DNA from: Rhodococcus sp. W8901
GTDB taxonomy: Bacteria > Actinomycetota > Actinomycetes > Mycobacteriales > Mycobacteriaceae
Assembly: GCF_013348805.1 (NCBI RefSeq)
Contig: NZ_CP054690.1
Span: forward strand, 620,001 to 684,000
Direction: 5' to 3'
DNA length: 64,000 bases
Below, piece by piece: positions 17,665 through 26,140 of this stretch. Position 1 is the first letter of the stretch; each line of letters opens with the position of its first letter. Below the pieces are notes generated by a model. It was not told the origin of the DNA. It made no database searches and worked only from the letters and a program-made list of their open reading frames with translations. The position numbers and the translations under genes were made by a program.

Positions 17665-19034
17665 CAGTGGCTTCCGTTCTGGGAGTAGGAGTCCTCGGCG
17701 GCGAGGCGGTAGCGCGCGAGCGCGACGATGCTGAGCGCGGTGAGGATCGCAGGAGCCGCGGAGATCGCCAGTGCGATGCCGTTGATCGCGGTCTCGGACT
17801 GGTCGGCGTGGTGGTCGTCGGTGGACGAGACGAACCCGGTGATCGCGAGGATCGCGAGGACCAGAGCGGGACCGAGCGCCAGGCCGATGGTCTCGACGGC
17901 CGTCCACACGCCGCTGAACGCCCCGGCGCGAACCGTGCCGCCCTCGCGCTTCTCGTGGTCGCTGATGACGTCCGGCAGCATCGACATGCCCAGCATCTGC
18001 ATGCCCGCGTAGCCGACACCGGCCACCGCCACCACCGCGTACACCCACCACCCGGTGTCCACGAGCAGACCCAGCAGCGCCACGGTGGCGGCGAGGAACA
18101 GGCTCGACGCCAGCAGGTAGGCGCGCCGCTTGCCCCACGCCCGCACCGAGCGTGACCACAGCGGCATCACCGCGACCGCCGGACCGACCAGCGCGGCGAA
18201 CAGGATCGACACCGACCGCTCGTTGCCGAGCACATACGTGGCGGCGTACTGCGCTGCGGCCAGCATGGTGCCCGTCGCGAAGGCCTGCAGCGCGGACGCC
18301 GTCAGCAGCATCCGGAAGGGCCTGCTGGATCGGACGACGCGCAACGAGGCCGAGAACGAGGCGTCCTCGCCGAGCGACGGCTCCGACGCCGCCCGGCGCG
18401 GCGCCACACGGGACGCCGCGAACATGCCCAGTCCCAGCAACGCGCCGGCGACGATGCCCATGACGAGGTAGCCCCAGCGGCCGCCGCCACCCAGTTCGCG
18501 CAGCTCCGGACCACCCGCGCCGAAGAGGAGGATCGCGATGCCGAGAACCGCGACGCGCCACGCCATCAGACGCGCGCGCTCGTGGTAGTCGTCGGTGAGT
18601 TCGGCGGGCATCGCGATGTACGGAACCTGGAACATGCTGAACGCCACCGCGGACGCGATGAACGCGACCGCGACCCACACCGCACCGCCGGCGGCGTCGA
18701 CCCCGTCGGGCACCGCGAAGGTGAGCGCGAAGAAGACCGGCAGCAGCACGGCGCCGATCGTGAGGAACCGCCGTCGGCTCCCGGTCCGACGGGCCCACGA
18801 GTCGCTCCACGCCCCGATCGCCGGATTGAGCACCACGTCCAGCGCCTTCGGCGCGAACACCACGAACGTGGCGACGGCCGCCGCGACGCCCAAGGTGTCG
18901 GTGAGGTAGTAGGCGAGCACCAGGCCCGGCAGGGTCGAGAAGCCGCCGGTGCCGACTGAACCCAGCGCGTAGCCACGAATGGTGGCGGCGCTGAGCCGAC
19001 CTGGCGCGGTGGACGAGACATTCGTGGCCGTCAT
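17664..19034 (-). CDS. GPH-type (MelB-like) major facilitator transporter
   Basis: A 456-residue twelve-helix transporter. The N-terminal half has GFSTLPGLVLAYYLTDTLG followed by VLNPAIGAWSDSWARRTGSR, the glycoside-pentoside-hexuronide/cation symporter signature also seen in SLC45-like sucrose carriers. ATG 19034 gives a proper short cytoplasmic head; the longer frame upstream is rejected. It is coupled to the PLP decarboxylase downstream. A sugar or modified-sugar substrate is usual for the family, but a polar amine or lipid-derived substrate is conceivable from its partner. Confidence 0.78.
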   Translation of the reverse strand: MTATNVSSTAPGRLSAATIRGYALGSVGTGGFSTLPGLVLAYYLTDTLGVAAAVATFVVFAPKALDVVLNPAIGAWSDSWARRTGSRRRFLTIGAVLLPVFFALTFAVPDGVDAAGGAVWVAVAFIASAVAFSMFQVPYIAMPAELTDDYHERARLMAWRVAVLGIAILLFGAGGPELRELGGGGRWGYLVMGIVAGALLGLGMFAASRVAPRRAASEPSLGEDASFSASLRVVRSSRPFRMLLTASALQAFATGTMLAAAQYAATYVLGNERSVSILFAALVGPAVAVMPLWSRSVRAWGKRRAYLLASSLFLAATVALLGLLVDTGWWVYAVVAVAGVGYAGMQMLGMSMLPDVISDHEKREGGTVRAGAFSGVWTAVETIGLALGPALVLAILAITGFVSSTDDHHADQSETAINGIALAISAAPAILTALSIVALARYRLAAEDSYSQNGSH

Positions 19035-19200
19035 GCGCGTCAATCTAGGCCAGCCGCAGGCCGGTGGTGGGCCGGTCGCGGCCGTCGGAGCGTCGTGTCG
19101 GTGGTCGTTGCTAGCGTTCCCGGCAAGGGGTCCGGGGCTGCCGCTTCGGACCCCTTCGCTGTCGGTGATCTGCTGTCCTGCTCGAAAGGTGCTGTCTCCC

Positions 19201-20016
19201 ATGGTTATGGGTGCTACCCATGCAATGTCCGGTGCCGTGGTCGGCCTAGCCGTCGCGGACCTGCTGCCCACCGACTGGGGTGGACCCACGTCCACCGCGG
19301 AGACCTTCGCGTTCGCCGGCGTGTGCGCCGGGGCCGCGCTGCTGCCGGATCTGGACACCACCCAGTCCACCGTCGCGCGGTCGTTCGGCCCGATCAGCAG
19401 GACCCTCGCCGCGGGCGTCGACGCCCTGTCCCTCGGGGTGTACCGGGTGACCAAGGGGCGGAAGGATCCCAACCGGCGCGGTGGGCACCGCACCCTCACC
19501 CACACCGCGTTGTTCGCGGTGGGGCTGGGCGCGGGCATCTCGGCGCTGGTCGGCCAGTTCGGCCGGCCCGCCATCATCGTCACGCTGTTCTTCACACTCG
19601 GCTTGGCGCTGCGCGGTCTGGTCGGGGACTGGGCGCGGGACAAGGGGTGGCTCGTCGTCACCGGCGCCGCGGCCTTCCTGTCGATCCTGACGTGGCAGTG
19701 GTTCCCGGATCAGGTGGGGTCGACCGGGCTCGGCGTCGCGGTTGCGCTCGGCTGCGCCACGCACTGTCTCGGCGACATGATCACCAAGGAGGGGGTGCCG
19801 TTCCTCGCGCCGTTCGTCCCGTTCGGGGGACGACGATGGTGGGAACTGCGGCTGCCCTCGTTCCTGGCGATCCGCGCGGGCGGCGGCTTCGAGAAGGCCG
19901 TGCTGGGTCCGGCGCTGACGATCCTGGCCGTCGGTCTCGCGGTCTGGTCGGTGGACGGGGCGCCGGAGGCGATCACCGATGCGCTGCGGACCTCGGTGCA
20001 GGTGACCGAGAAGTAG
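19201..20016 (+). CDS. YdjM-type membrane-bound metal-dependent hydrolase
   Basis: A 271-residue protein of the YdjM/DUF457 family, membrane proteins with conserved His/Asp residues that likely bind a metal. MGATHAMSGAVVG, ALLPDLDTTQS and GGHRTLTHT are the three conserved motifs, and THCLGDMITKEGVPFL adds a fourth. Four to five membrane segments alternate with them. ATG 19201 or 19207 is possible. LexA-regulated members exist elsewhere, but no SOS box is seen here. Function unknown. Confidence 0.78.
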   Translation: MVMGATHAMSGAVVGLAVADLLPTDWGGPTSTAETFAFAGVCAGAALLPDLDTTQSTVARSFGPISRTLAAGVDALSLGVYRVTKGRKDPNRRGGHRTLTHTALFAVGLGAGISALVGQFGRPAIIVTLFFTLGLALRGLVGDWARDKGWLVVTGAAAFLSILTWQWFPDQVGSTGLGVAVALGCATHCLGDMITKEGVPFLAPFVPFGGRRWWELRLPSFLAIRAGGGFEKAVLGPALTILAVGLAVWSVDGAPEAITDALRTSVQVTEK

Positions 20017-20068
20017 GGGCGCCTCCGAGGTTCCCTCGACCAGAATTACGGAACCACTGGCATCGGAA

Positions 20069-20082
20069 CGAAACTTGTTCTA
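20069..20082 (-). promoter_or_regulatory. KstR-like operator
   Basis: On the minus strand the site reads TAGAACAAGTTTCG. The KstR consensus is TNNAACNNGTTNNA. The left half TAGAAC and the AAC-N2-GTT core match exactly; only the last base differs. It lies 73-86 nt upstream of the cholesterol oxidase start, where repression by the cholesterol-catabolism regulator KstR would make sense. Confidence 0.55.
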
Positions 20083-20154
20083 GTTTGGCTCGAGATCGTG
20101 CGCGGCGGACTCGACGGTGCCGCCACCCCCGACGAGTGGATCGGAGTCGAACCG

Positions 20155-21957
20155 GTGAGTGTCGACGGCAGCGAGATGGCGACAGGCGGATCGCGTAACG
20201 GGATGTCGCGCAGGGGATTCCTCGGCCGAGCGGCCGGGGCGGCGGCGGGCGCCGCCGCCGCGGCGGGCATGGGCTGGTCTCCGGCCTTCGCGCTGCCGGC
20301 GGCGGGCTCGACCGGTTCGGGTGGTGGCCCGGTGTCGAACCTTCCGGCGCCGCCCGCGTTCCCCCAGGACATTCCGCTGTCCCAACAGGGCTACGTCAAC
20401 TGGGCCAAGGACATCCGGTTCGACGCCGTGTGGACCGCGACCGCGCGGACACCCGACGACGTGGTCCGGATCGCGAACTGGGCCAAGGACAACGGCTTCC
20501 GGGTGCGCGCGAAGGGCACCATGCACGGGTGGAGTCCGCTCACCGTCGTGCCCGGCGAGAACGTCGAGAAGATCCTGCTCGTCGACACGATGACCCATCT
20601 GAACTGGGTGAACGTCGACCCCGTCGGATCACCGGCCACCGTCACCGCAGGCGGCGGTGCCAGCCTCGAGGCCATCCTCACCGCGCTGCAGCAGCACGGT
20701 CTCGGGTGGGCCAACTCGCCGGCCATCGGCGATCTCTCGATCGCCGGGATCCTCGCCATCGGCGCCCACGGCGCCACGTACCCGGCCGCGGGGGAGACGG
20801 TGACGCCCGGCCAGTCGTTCGGCTCGCTGTCGAACCTCGTCACCGCGATGACCGCGGTGGTGTGGGACGACGCCACCGACCGCTTCGTGCTGCGCGACTT
20901 CACCCGCGCCGATCCCGAGATCACCGCGCTGCTGACACATCTGGGCCGCAGCTTCGTCACGGCGGTGACGCTGCAGGCCGGCGTCAACGCCCGCCTGCGC
21001 TGCCAGAGCATCATGGACATCCCGTGGCAGGAGATGTTCGCGCAGCCGGGAGCACCGGGCCGGACGTACGAGACCTTCGTGGAGACGTCGGGCCGTGTCG
21101 AGGCGATCTGGTTCCCGTTCACCGGCAAGCCGTGGCTGAAGATCTGGACGCCGACGCCGGTCAGGCCGCCGGAGTCCCGGGAGGTGTTCGGTCCCTACAA
21201 CTATTTCTTCACCGACAACCTGCCCGAGCCGCTCACCGATCTGCTGGGGCAGGTGGCGTCGGGCATCCAGGCCGCCACCCCCGCCTTCGGGATCGGGCAG
21301 TTGGCGGCCGTACAGGCGGGCCTCGCGCTCACCGACACCGACGACCTGTGGGGCTGGTCCAAGGACGTCCTGTTCTACCTGCGGCACACCACGATGCGTG
21401 TCACCGCGGGCGGCGGCGTCGTCGTGACGAAGCGGTCGAACATCCAGCGGGTCATCAACGAGTTCACCACGTGGCACAACGCGCGGATAACGGACCTGGC
21501 GGCGCAGGGCAGGTACCCGATCAACGGCCCGTTCGAGGTGCGCATGTGCAAGGTCGACGACCAGGCCGAGGTGCTGGTGGAATCGGCCGGGCCGCCGAAC
21601 CTCTCGGCCGTGCGTCCGCGCCCCGACCACCCCGAGTGGGACACCTGCATCTGGATGAACGTCGTCACGCTGCCGGGCACGCCGGGCGCGGCGGACTACT
21701 TCCGCGACATGGAACGCTGGATGGCGCAGAACTATTCGGGCGACTACGCCACGTTCCGCTCCGAGTGGGCCAAGGGCTGGGGCTTCGACGGTCAGGGCGG
21801 CTACCGCGACCCCGAGTGGCTGACGCAGACCCTGCCCGCCGCCTACACGACAGGAATCCCGGCATCGGGGAACTGGGAGGCCGCGCGGAAGTCCCTCAAC
21901 GCGCACGACCCGCACCGCGTGTTCGCCAACAGCTTCCACGACCGACTGCTGCCGTAG
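20155..21957 (+). CDS. Tat-exported VAO-type (type II) cholesterol oxidase
   Basis: A 600-residue FAD enzyme of the vanillyl-alcohol-oxidase fold, the class II cholesterol oxidase of Brevibacterium sterolicum type, which oxidises and isomerises cholesterol to cholest-4-en-3-one. The Tat motif SRRGFLG (18-24) is followed by an Ala-rich segment ending AFALPAAG. The FAD domain has RAKGTMHGWSPL, and the covalent-FAD histidine is His205 in LAIGAHGAT. The substrate domain ends with DPHRVFANSFHDRLLP. GTG 20155 has GGAG 8 nt upstream; ATG 20176 is an alternative. A KstR-like site precedes it. Confidence 0.85.
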   Translation: MSVDGSEMATGGSRNGMSRRGFLGRAAGAAAGAAAAAGMGWSPAFALPAAGSTGSGGGPVSNLPAPPAFPQDIPLSQQGYVNWAKDIRFDAVWTATARTPDDVVRIANWAKDNGFRVRAKGTMHGWSPLTVVPGENVEKILLVDTMTHLNWVNVDPVGSPATVTAGGGASLEAILTALQQHGLGWANSPAIGDLSIAGILAIGAHGATYPAAGETVTPGQSFGSLSNLVTAMTAVVWDDATDRFVLRDFTRADPEITALLTHLGRSFVTAVTLQAGVNARLRCQSIMDIPWQEMFAQPGAPGRTYETFVETSGRVEAIWFPFTGKPWLKIWTPTPVRPPESREVFGPYNYFFTDNLPEPLTDLLGQVASGIQAATPAFGIGQLAAVQAGLALTDTDDLWGWSKDVLFYLRHTTMRVTAGGGVVVTKRSNIQRVINEFTTWHNARITDLAAQGRYPINGPFEVRMCKVDDQAEVLVESAGPPNLSAVRPRPDHPEWDTCIWMNVVTLPGTPGAADYFRDMERWMAQNYSGDYATFRSEWAKGWGFDGQGGYRDPEWLTQTLPAAYTTGIPASGNWEAARKSLNAHDPHRVFANSFHDRLLP

Positions 21958-22005
21958 AGGGCGCCGTCGGGTAGTTTCGGGCGGGGTCGAATTGTTGGAG
22001 TTGTT

Positions 22006-22548
22006 GTGGTTTCTGATGCGGTCCATCCGGATGTGGCCCTCGTGATGCGTCTCTTCGCTGGCCTCGGGGTCGGGTGTTCGCCGGCTGTGTCCGAGCCCGA
22101 CAACGCCGAGTACGGTGCCGCGATTTCGGAGGTCGGCCGGTCGACGGTTCGGTTTCGGGTCGGCAAGCTGACCCCGACGAAGGTGGGGCTGTTCGTCTCG
22201 GTGTGGCGTCGCGCGGCCGGTGGGTCGACGGAACCGTTCCCGACCGAGGGCGACGTGGACGGGCTGGTCGTCACCGCCCGCGAGGGGGACCGCTTCGGCG
22301 CGTTCGTCTTCCCGACGGAGGTGCTGGCCACCCGCGGCATCGTGTCGGTACGTGGTGCCGGTGGGAAGCGGGGTTTCCGGGTGTATCCGCCGTGGTCGGC
22401 GACCAGCAACCCGCAGGCGAAGCGGTCCCAGGGTTGGCAGTGCGACTGGTTCCTCGACCTGAGTGACCGAGCGGCCGTCGATCTGCAGCGGGCCGGTCGC
22501 CTCCTTGCGGTGATCCAGCAGCCCATCACGGGTTCGAGCAACCACTAG
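22006..22548 (+). CDS. MepB-family protein
   Basis: A 180-residue protein matching the MepB family, first noted next to the MepA efflux pump in staphylococci. NAEYGAAISEVGR, RVGKLTPTKVGLFVSVW, FGAFVFPTEVL and RGFRVYPPWSATSNPQAKRS are the family's conserved blocks. Cytoplasmic and without known activity. GTG 22006 is taken as start. It overlaps the convergent TetR gene by 4 nt. Confidence 0.75.
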   Translation: MVSDAVHPDVALVMRLFAGLGVGCSPAVSEPDNAEYGAAISEVGRSTVRFRVGKLTPTKVGLFVSVWRRAAGGSTEPFPTEGDVDGLVVTAREGDRFGAFVFPTEVLATRGIVSVRGAGGKRGFRVYPPWSATSNPQAKRSQGWQCDWFLDLSDRAAVDLQRAGRLLAVIQQPITGSSNH

Positions 22549-23189
22549 ACGTCGCCGACATCGAGTGGATGCGCGCCCCATCCGCCCGCTACCGAACGCT
22601 CGCATTGCGCAGGGTCGTCGCCGGCGCGGATCAATAGAGCGGTCAACATGGTTGCGCCGTAGTCGAGAACCTCCCTCGCGAGAGGTCCGGTCGCAACCAG
22701 CGAGGTCAGCCCGTGGCCGATGATCCAACACTGAGTGGCGAGGTCGGACGCAACGACCTCGCCGGACAGCCGCCCGGCGAGCTTTGCTCGTTCCACAGCG
22801 CGAACGAGATAGCTCAGGGTCGCATCTGCGGCCAGGGGATCTGCGAGTTCGACGGTGTCGTCGAACATGACGCGATAAAGGTCAGGATTCGCCAACGCAT
22901 TTGATACGTATGCAGAACCCAGCGCAACCAGGTCCCGAACGGGATCGTCGGAGGCTGGGGTCTTTTCGAGAATCGCCGCAAGTCGTGTGAATCCTTCCTG
23001 CCGCACCGCCGTCCACAGGCCGTCCATGCCGTCGAAGTAGGTGTAGACGGCCATCGTGGATACGCCGGTCCCGGCAACGAGTGAACGAATCGTGATCGGC
23101 TCCCGGGTGCGGAGCATCCGGGCCGCTCGCTCCACCAACAGTTCCCGAACCGCAGGATCCTTCGCTCTGACCACGCCAGAACGATACAT
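22545..23189 (-). CDS. TetR-family repressor
   Basis: A 214-residue one-component repressor. The helix-turn-helix covers residues about 14-60 (ITIRSLVAGTGVSTMAVYTY), and the C-terminal ligand domain resembles the WHG/TetR_C group. It is divergent from the RidA-family gene, and an imperfect palindrome overlaps its own start codon, so it probably represses both. Ligand unknown. Confidence 0.75.
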   Translation of the reverse strand: MYRSGVVRAKDPAVRELLVERAARMLRTREPITIRSLVAGTGVSTMAVYTYFDGMDGLWTAVRQEGFTRLAAILEKTPASDDPVRDLVALGSAYVSNALANPDLYRVMFDDTVELADPLAADATLSYLVRAVERAKLAGRLSGEVVASDLATQCWIIGHGLTSLVATGPLAREVLDYGATMLTALLIRAGDDPAQCERSVAGGWGAHPLDVGDV

Positions 23190-23202
23190 AACGCTGCTAT
23201 GT
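23186..23202. promoter_or_regulatory. Likely TetR operator
   Basis: ACATA and TATGT half-sites enclose 7 nt (23186-23202) in the TetR/RidA divergent gap, and the left half overlaps the TetR ATG. The central part is not symmetric, so the call is moderate. Confidence 0.4.
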
Positions 23203-23248
23203 TTTCTCGTGACCGCTCCGCCCTGACCAGACAGAGATGAGAGTTGAG

Positions 23249-23656
23249 ATGCCAGTCACCCTGATCAACCCTGAAGGACTGCCGAAGCCCGCCGTCTACC
23301 GGCAACTGTCGATCGCGACGGGCTCGCGGATCGTTTTCCTCGCAGGGCAGGTCGCTCGTGATGCAGACGGAAGACCGGTCGGCGAGGGCGACTTCGCCGC
23401 ACAGGTCGAGCAGGCGTACCTCAACATCGGAACAGCTCTCACCGAGATCGGCGGGTCATTCGACGACGTAGCGAAGCTGACCGTCTACGTTGTCGACTGG
23501 ACCCCGGACAAGATGGCACTCCTGGGGGAGGGTGTGACCCGAGCGGCGGAGAAGATGGGGATCGATCCGGTCAAGCCGATCACTCTGCTGGGAGTCGCGT
23601 CCCTGGGAGAACCGGATCTCATGGTCGAGGTCGAAGCGACCGCAGTAATTCCCTAG
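23249..23656 (+). CDS. RidA-family (YjgF/YER057c) protein
   Basis: A 135-residue Rid-family protein. These trimeric proteins hydrolyse reactive enamine/imine intermediates. The fold core VYRQLSIATGSRIVFLAGQV and the GEPDLMVEVEATAVIP end are present. The catalytic Arg of RidA proper (about 105 in the standard numbering) is not obvious, so it is more likely a Rid4-7 type member. ATG 23237 is an alternative start. Probably controlled by the divergent TetR. Confidence 0.75.
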   Translation: MPVTLINPEGLPKPAVYRQLSIATGSRIVFLAGQVARDADGRPVGEGDFAAQVEQAYLNIGTALTEIGGSFDDVAKLTVYVVDWTPDKMALLGEGVTRAAEKMGIDPVKPITLLGVASLGEPDLMVEVEATAVIP

Positions 23657-23847
23657 CGTGCCGGATCGGCATTCGCCGCGGGCTGAGCGGAAAGAAGGTG
23701 GACCGGCGGCTCGGTCGCCTCACGGCGAAAGGCGCAACGCAGCTCCAGCCGAACGGAACTCTGCGAAGGCGGTGAAATTGAGCCCGGGGGACACGGAACC
23801 GCCGATCCGAACCATTCAACCACGACCCCGCCGAGGTTATTCCAGGG

Positions 23848-24123
23848 TCATCCCAAGAGGTCCCGGGCCCGTTCCAGCTCCATGTCGAGCAGGTCGTCGA
23901 CATCGAGATCCGAGGCTTCCCGCACCGCGGACTCGAGGAGCGCCGTCGCCTCGTCGGCCCGTCCCAGCTGCTGCAGAAGGTCGCCGTAGACGACGAGCGC
24001 GCGGACCCGCAACACGCCGGGCTGCGAGCGATCGAGTAGCTCACGCAGCGTGACCTCCGCTTTCTCGACCCGGCCGTAGTCGAGCTGGAGCAGTGCCTTC
24101 TGCAGGGTCAGCGACTCGTCCAT
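23848..24123 (-). CDS. Short TPR-like helical protein
   Basis: A 91-residue helical protein with two tetratricopeptide-like repeats (ALLQLDYGRVEKAEVTLREL and VVYGDLLQQLGRADEATALL). Cytoplasmic, no catalytic motif. Its ribosome site is weak. It ends at 23848; nothing is supported in 23657-23847. It lies downstream of the siderophore-binding gene, separated by a terminator. Confidence 0.6.
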   Translation of the reverse strand: MDESLTLQKALLQLDYGRVEKAEVTLRELLDRSQPGVLRVRALVVYGDLLQQLGRADEATALLESAVREASDLDVDDLLDMELERARDLLG

Positions 24124-24137
24124 GCGGCCACGATAAC

Positions 24138-24174
24138 GGCGAGGCCCGGCACCGAATCGGTGCCGGGCCTCGCC
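24138..24174. terminator. Terminator after siderophore-binding lipoprotein gene
   Basis: A perfect 18-bp inverted repeat (arms 24138-24155 and 24157-24174; the real loop will open to 3-5 nt) lies directly after the minus-strand gene that ends at 24188. Confidence 0.75.
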
Positions 24175-24187
24175 GCGGGTCGAACGT

Positions 24188-25228
24188 CTACTGCTTGCCG
24201 CCGAGCAGGTTGTCCAGGTCGTCGAGCACGATCATCGCGCCTGTCGGACCCAGCGCGAGGAACCATGTCTCGTCGGACACCTGCACGGCCTTGCCGTTCT
24301 TCACTGCGTTCATGCTCGACCACAGCGGGCCGCCCAGCACCTCGCCCTCGGCGGTGGTGTCGGGCTTGCCGTAAGTCGAGTAGAAGATCCAGTCACCGTC
24401 GGCCTGCGTGATGGTCTCGGGGCTGACCTCGACGGCCAGCTCCTCGATGTTCTGGATGTCGGGGCGGCGCAGTCCGACGTCCTGCAGGATCACGCCGATA
24501 AACGACAGGTTGCCGTACAGGCGGGTCTTGCCGCTCATGAAGCGCACCAGCGAGATCGACGGATCGCCCTGGATGCTGTCGCGGACCTCGTTCGCCCGGG
24601 TCTGGTAGTCGTTGAGCACGGACTCGGCCTTCGTCTCCTCACCGAGGGTGTCGGCGACCAGGAGGAAGTTCTCCTTCCACGGGAAGCCCGGGCGGATGCC
24701 GAACACCGTGGGCGCGATCTGCGACAGCTGCGGGTACAGCTTGTCGGAACGCAGCTTGCTACCGAGGATCAGATCCGGCTGCAGCGCGGTGATCGCCTCG
24801 AGATTGAGGTTGTTGGAGGTGCCGACATCCGGCACACCCTTCAGCTTGTCCGCGAGGTACGACGGCTGTCCGGACACACCCTCCGGATTCGCGATACCGA
24901 CCGGAGTGATGCCGAGCGACAGGACGTCGTCGAGCTCGCCGCCGTCGAGCACGACGACGCGCTCCGGCTTCTTCTCGATCACGGTCTCGCCGAGCGCATG
25001 CTTTACGGTCCGCGGGAACGCGCCGGGCTGCGCGTCGCTGCCCAGTTCGGCGGTCGCGGCGTCGGCGGTGGCGAACAGGTGACCGCCCGTCGCGACGTCG
25101 GTGTTGCCGGCCGGAGCGTCGGTCGCACTGTCGGAGGAGCCGCATGCGGTGGCGGCGAACACGGTCGCGAGGGCGACCATCGCGACGCGGACGGAGGTCC
25201 GCTTGCGCAGGGACGATCGATTGAACAT
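24188..25228 (-). CDS. Iron-siderophore ABC transporter substrate-binding lipoprotein
   Basis: A 346-residue class III periplasmic-binding-type lipoprotein (FecB/FhuD/CdtB-like). The signal peptide ends in the lipobox FAATACGSS near residue 29. RVVVLDGGELDDVLSLGI starts the first lobe, LNLEAITALQPDLILG is the typical hinge-side motif, and the C-terminal lobe ends LDDLDNLLGG. It should capture a ferric siderophore outside the membrane. No permease or ATPase is adjacent, so it works with a distant transporter. An IdeR box touches its start codon. Confidence 0.82.
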   Translation of the reverse strand: MFNRSSLRKRTSVRVAMVALATVFAATACGSSDSATDAPAGNTDVATGGHLFATADAATAELGSDAQPGAFPRTVKHALGETVIEKKPERVVVLDGGELDDVLSLGITPVGIANPEGVSGQPSYLADKLKGVPDVGTSNNLNLEAITALQPDLILGSKLRSDKLYPQLSQIAPTVFGIRPGFPWKENFLLVADTLGEETKAESVLNDYQTRANEVRDSIQGDPSISLVRFMSGKTRLYGNLSFIGVILQDVGLRRPDIQNIEELAVEVSPETITQADGDWIFYSTYGKPDTTAEGEVLGGPLWSSMNAVKNGKAVQVSDETWFLALGPTGAMIVLDDLDNLLGGKQ

Positions 25229-25246
25229 TAGGTCAGGCTAGCCTGT
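25228..25246 (-). promoter_or_regulatory. IdeR/DmdR iron box
   Basis: TTAGGTCAGGCTAGCCTGT matches the 19-bp iron-box consensus TTAGGTTAGGCTAACCTAA at 15 of 19 positions. It abuts the ATG of the siderophore-binding gene, sharing one base. Iron-loaded IdeR bound there would block start of transcription or translation directly. Confidence 0.75.
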
Positions 25247-25296
25247 GGTCCAGGGGGGCTTTCCGGTGGGACGGCGGGAGCGGTCCTGTAAACGGA

Positions 25297-25330
25297 AAAG
25301 ACCCGGTCCGAATAATCGGACCGGGTCTTT
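25297..25330 (-). terminator. Original tRNA-Pro terminator, now separated from the gene
   Basis: A perfect 15-bp stem with ATAA loop (25297-25311 / 25316-25330) flanked by A and T tracts lies just left of the tRNA 3'-end copy at 25339-25388. Its position is right for the terminator of the tRNA before the element inserted. Confidence 0.65.
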
Positions 25331-25338
25331 CTGTTCTT

Positions 25339-25388
25339 CACTGTCGGGGTGGCGGGATTTGAACCCACGACCTCTTCGTCCCGAACGA
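25339..25388. repeat. 50-bp attachment-site repeat, left copy (tRNA-Pro 3' end fragment)
   Basis: This 50-bp sequence is identical to 30395-30444. Positions 25344-25388 equal the last 45 nt of tRNA-Pro (T arm, acceptor 3' strand, part of the anticodon stem). The sequence diverges abruptly at 25389, so this is only the 3' part of a tRNA, as made when an integrase recombines at a tRNA gene. Confidence 0.9.
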
Positions 25389-25574
25389 CCTCACCTGGGC
25401 AGACGACAGGATATGGAGGCGTGAGCTGCATGAGTGAAAACGCCGTAACCAGCGAACTGGATGGTCAGCTTCGTGAGTGAGATGTGCCGAGTAATGGCGG
25501 TGCTGCGGACCCACTCGCTTACCTGCGATCGAAAGCGACTCACGAGGATGCAGGCGACTGGGTGTACCCGGCCA

Positions 25575-26140
25575 TCGGGTTGGTTGCAGTCGGCTGATCG
25601 GCGGTAGTCCTTCGAGTGCGCTGTGGCGTCGTCGAGTGTTGTAGTACTCGAGCCAGGGTGCAAGCGCGTCGGCGCGTTCGGTGTTGCTGGTGAAGACCTG
25701 CCGGTAGGCCCACTCGGATTGCAGGGTCCGATTGAGGCGTTCGACCTTCCCGTTCTGCCACGGGCAGTGCGGTGTGATGAACTTCTGTCGGATGCCGTGC
25801 TCAGCGGAGACCTCCCGTAGCGACCACCGGTAGGCCCAGGCGTTGTCGGTCATCAGCCGCTCGATGCGGGTGATGCCGTGGCGGGCGAAGTAGTCGATCG
25901 CACGGACCAGGAAACCCGCACAGGTGGAACCCTTTTCGTCCGGGAGGATCTCCGAGTAGGCGAGCCGGGAGTGATCGTCGATGAGGGAGTGGACGTAGTC
26001 GAACCCCACCTTCGTCGAGTAGTCCCGGATCCGGTGCTCTCGGCCATGGGCACGCCATCCGCCACCGTCGGGAATCCGGCCGAGCTTTTTGACATCCATG
26101 TGCACCAACAATTCGTCTGCGGCCAGGTCGCTGTTGTCAG
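25575..26140 (-). pseudogene. IS481-family transposase remnant
   Basis: The frame encodes DVKKLGRIPDGGGWRAHGRE, DDHSRLAYSEILPDEKGS, MTDNAWAYR and WQNGKVERLNRTLQSEWAY, which is the DDE catalytic core of IS481-type transposases with all three acidic residues. The N-terminal helix-turn-helix half, about 110 residues, is missing: homology begins at about 26140 exactly where the YbaB-like gene ends. The frame runs without its normal stop toward the attachment repeat. No terminal inverted repeats were recognised, so it is a dead fragment. Confidence 0.75.

Noticed and set aside
20629-22731. 700-codon minus-strand frame opposite cholesterol oxidase and MepB
   Set aside because: Low-complexity translation, no motif; the plus strand is firmly coding.
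25344-25388. A second tRNA-Pro gene
   Set aside because: Only the 3' 45 nt are present; the 5' half is missing, so it is an attachment-site copy.
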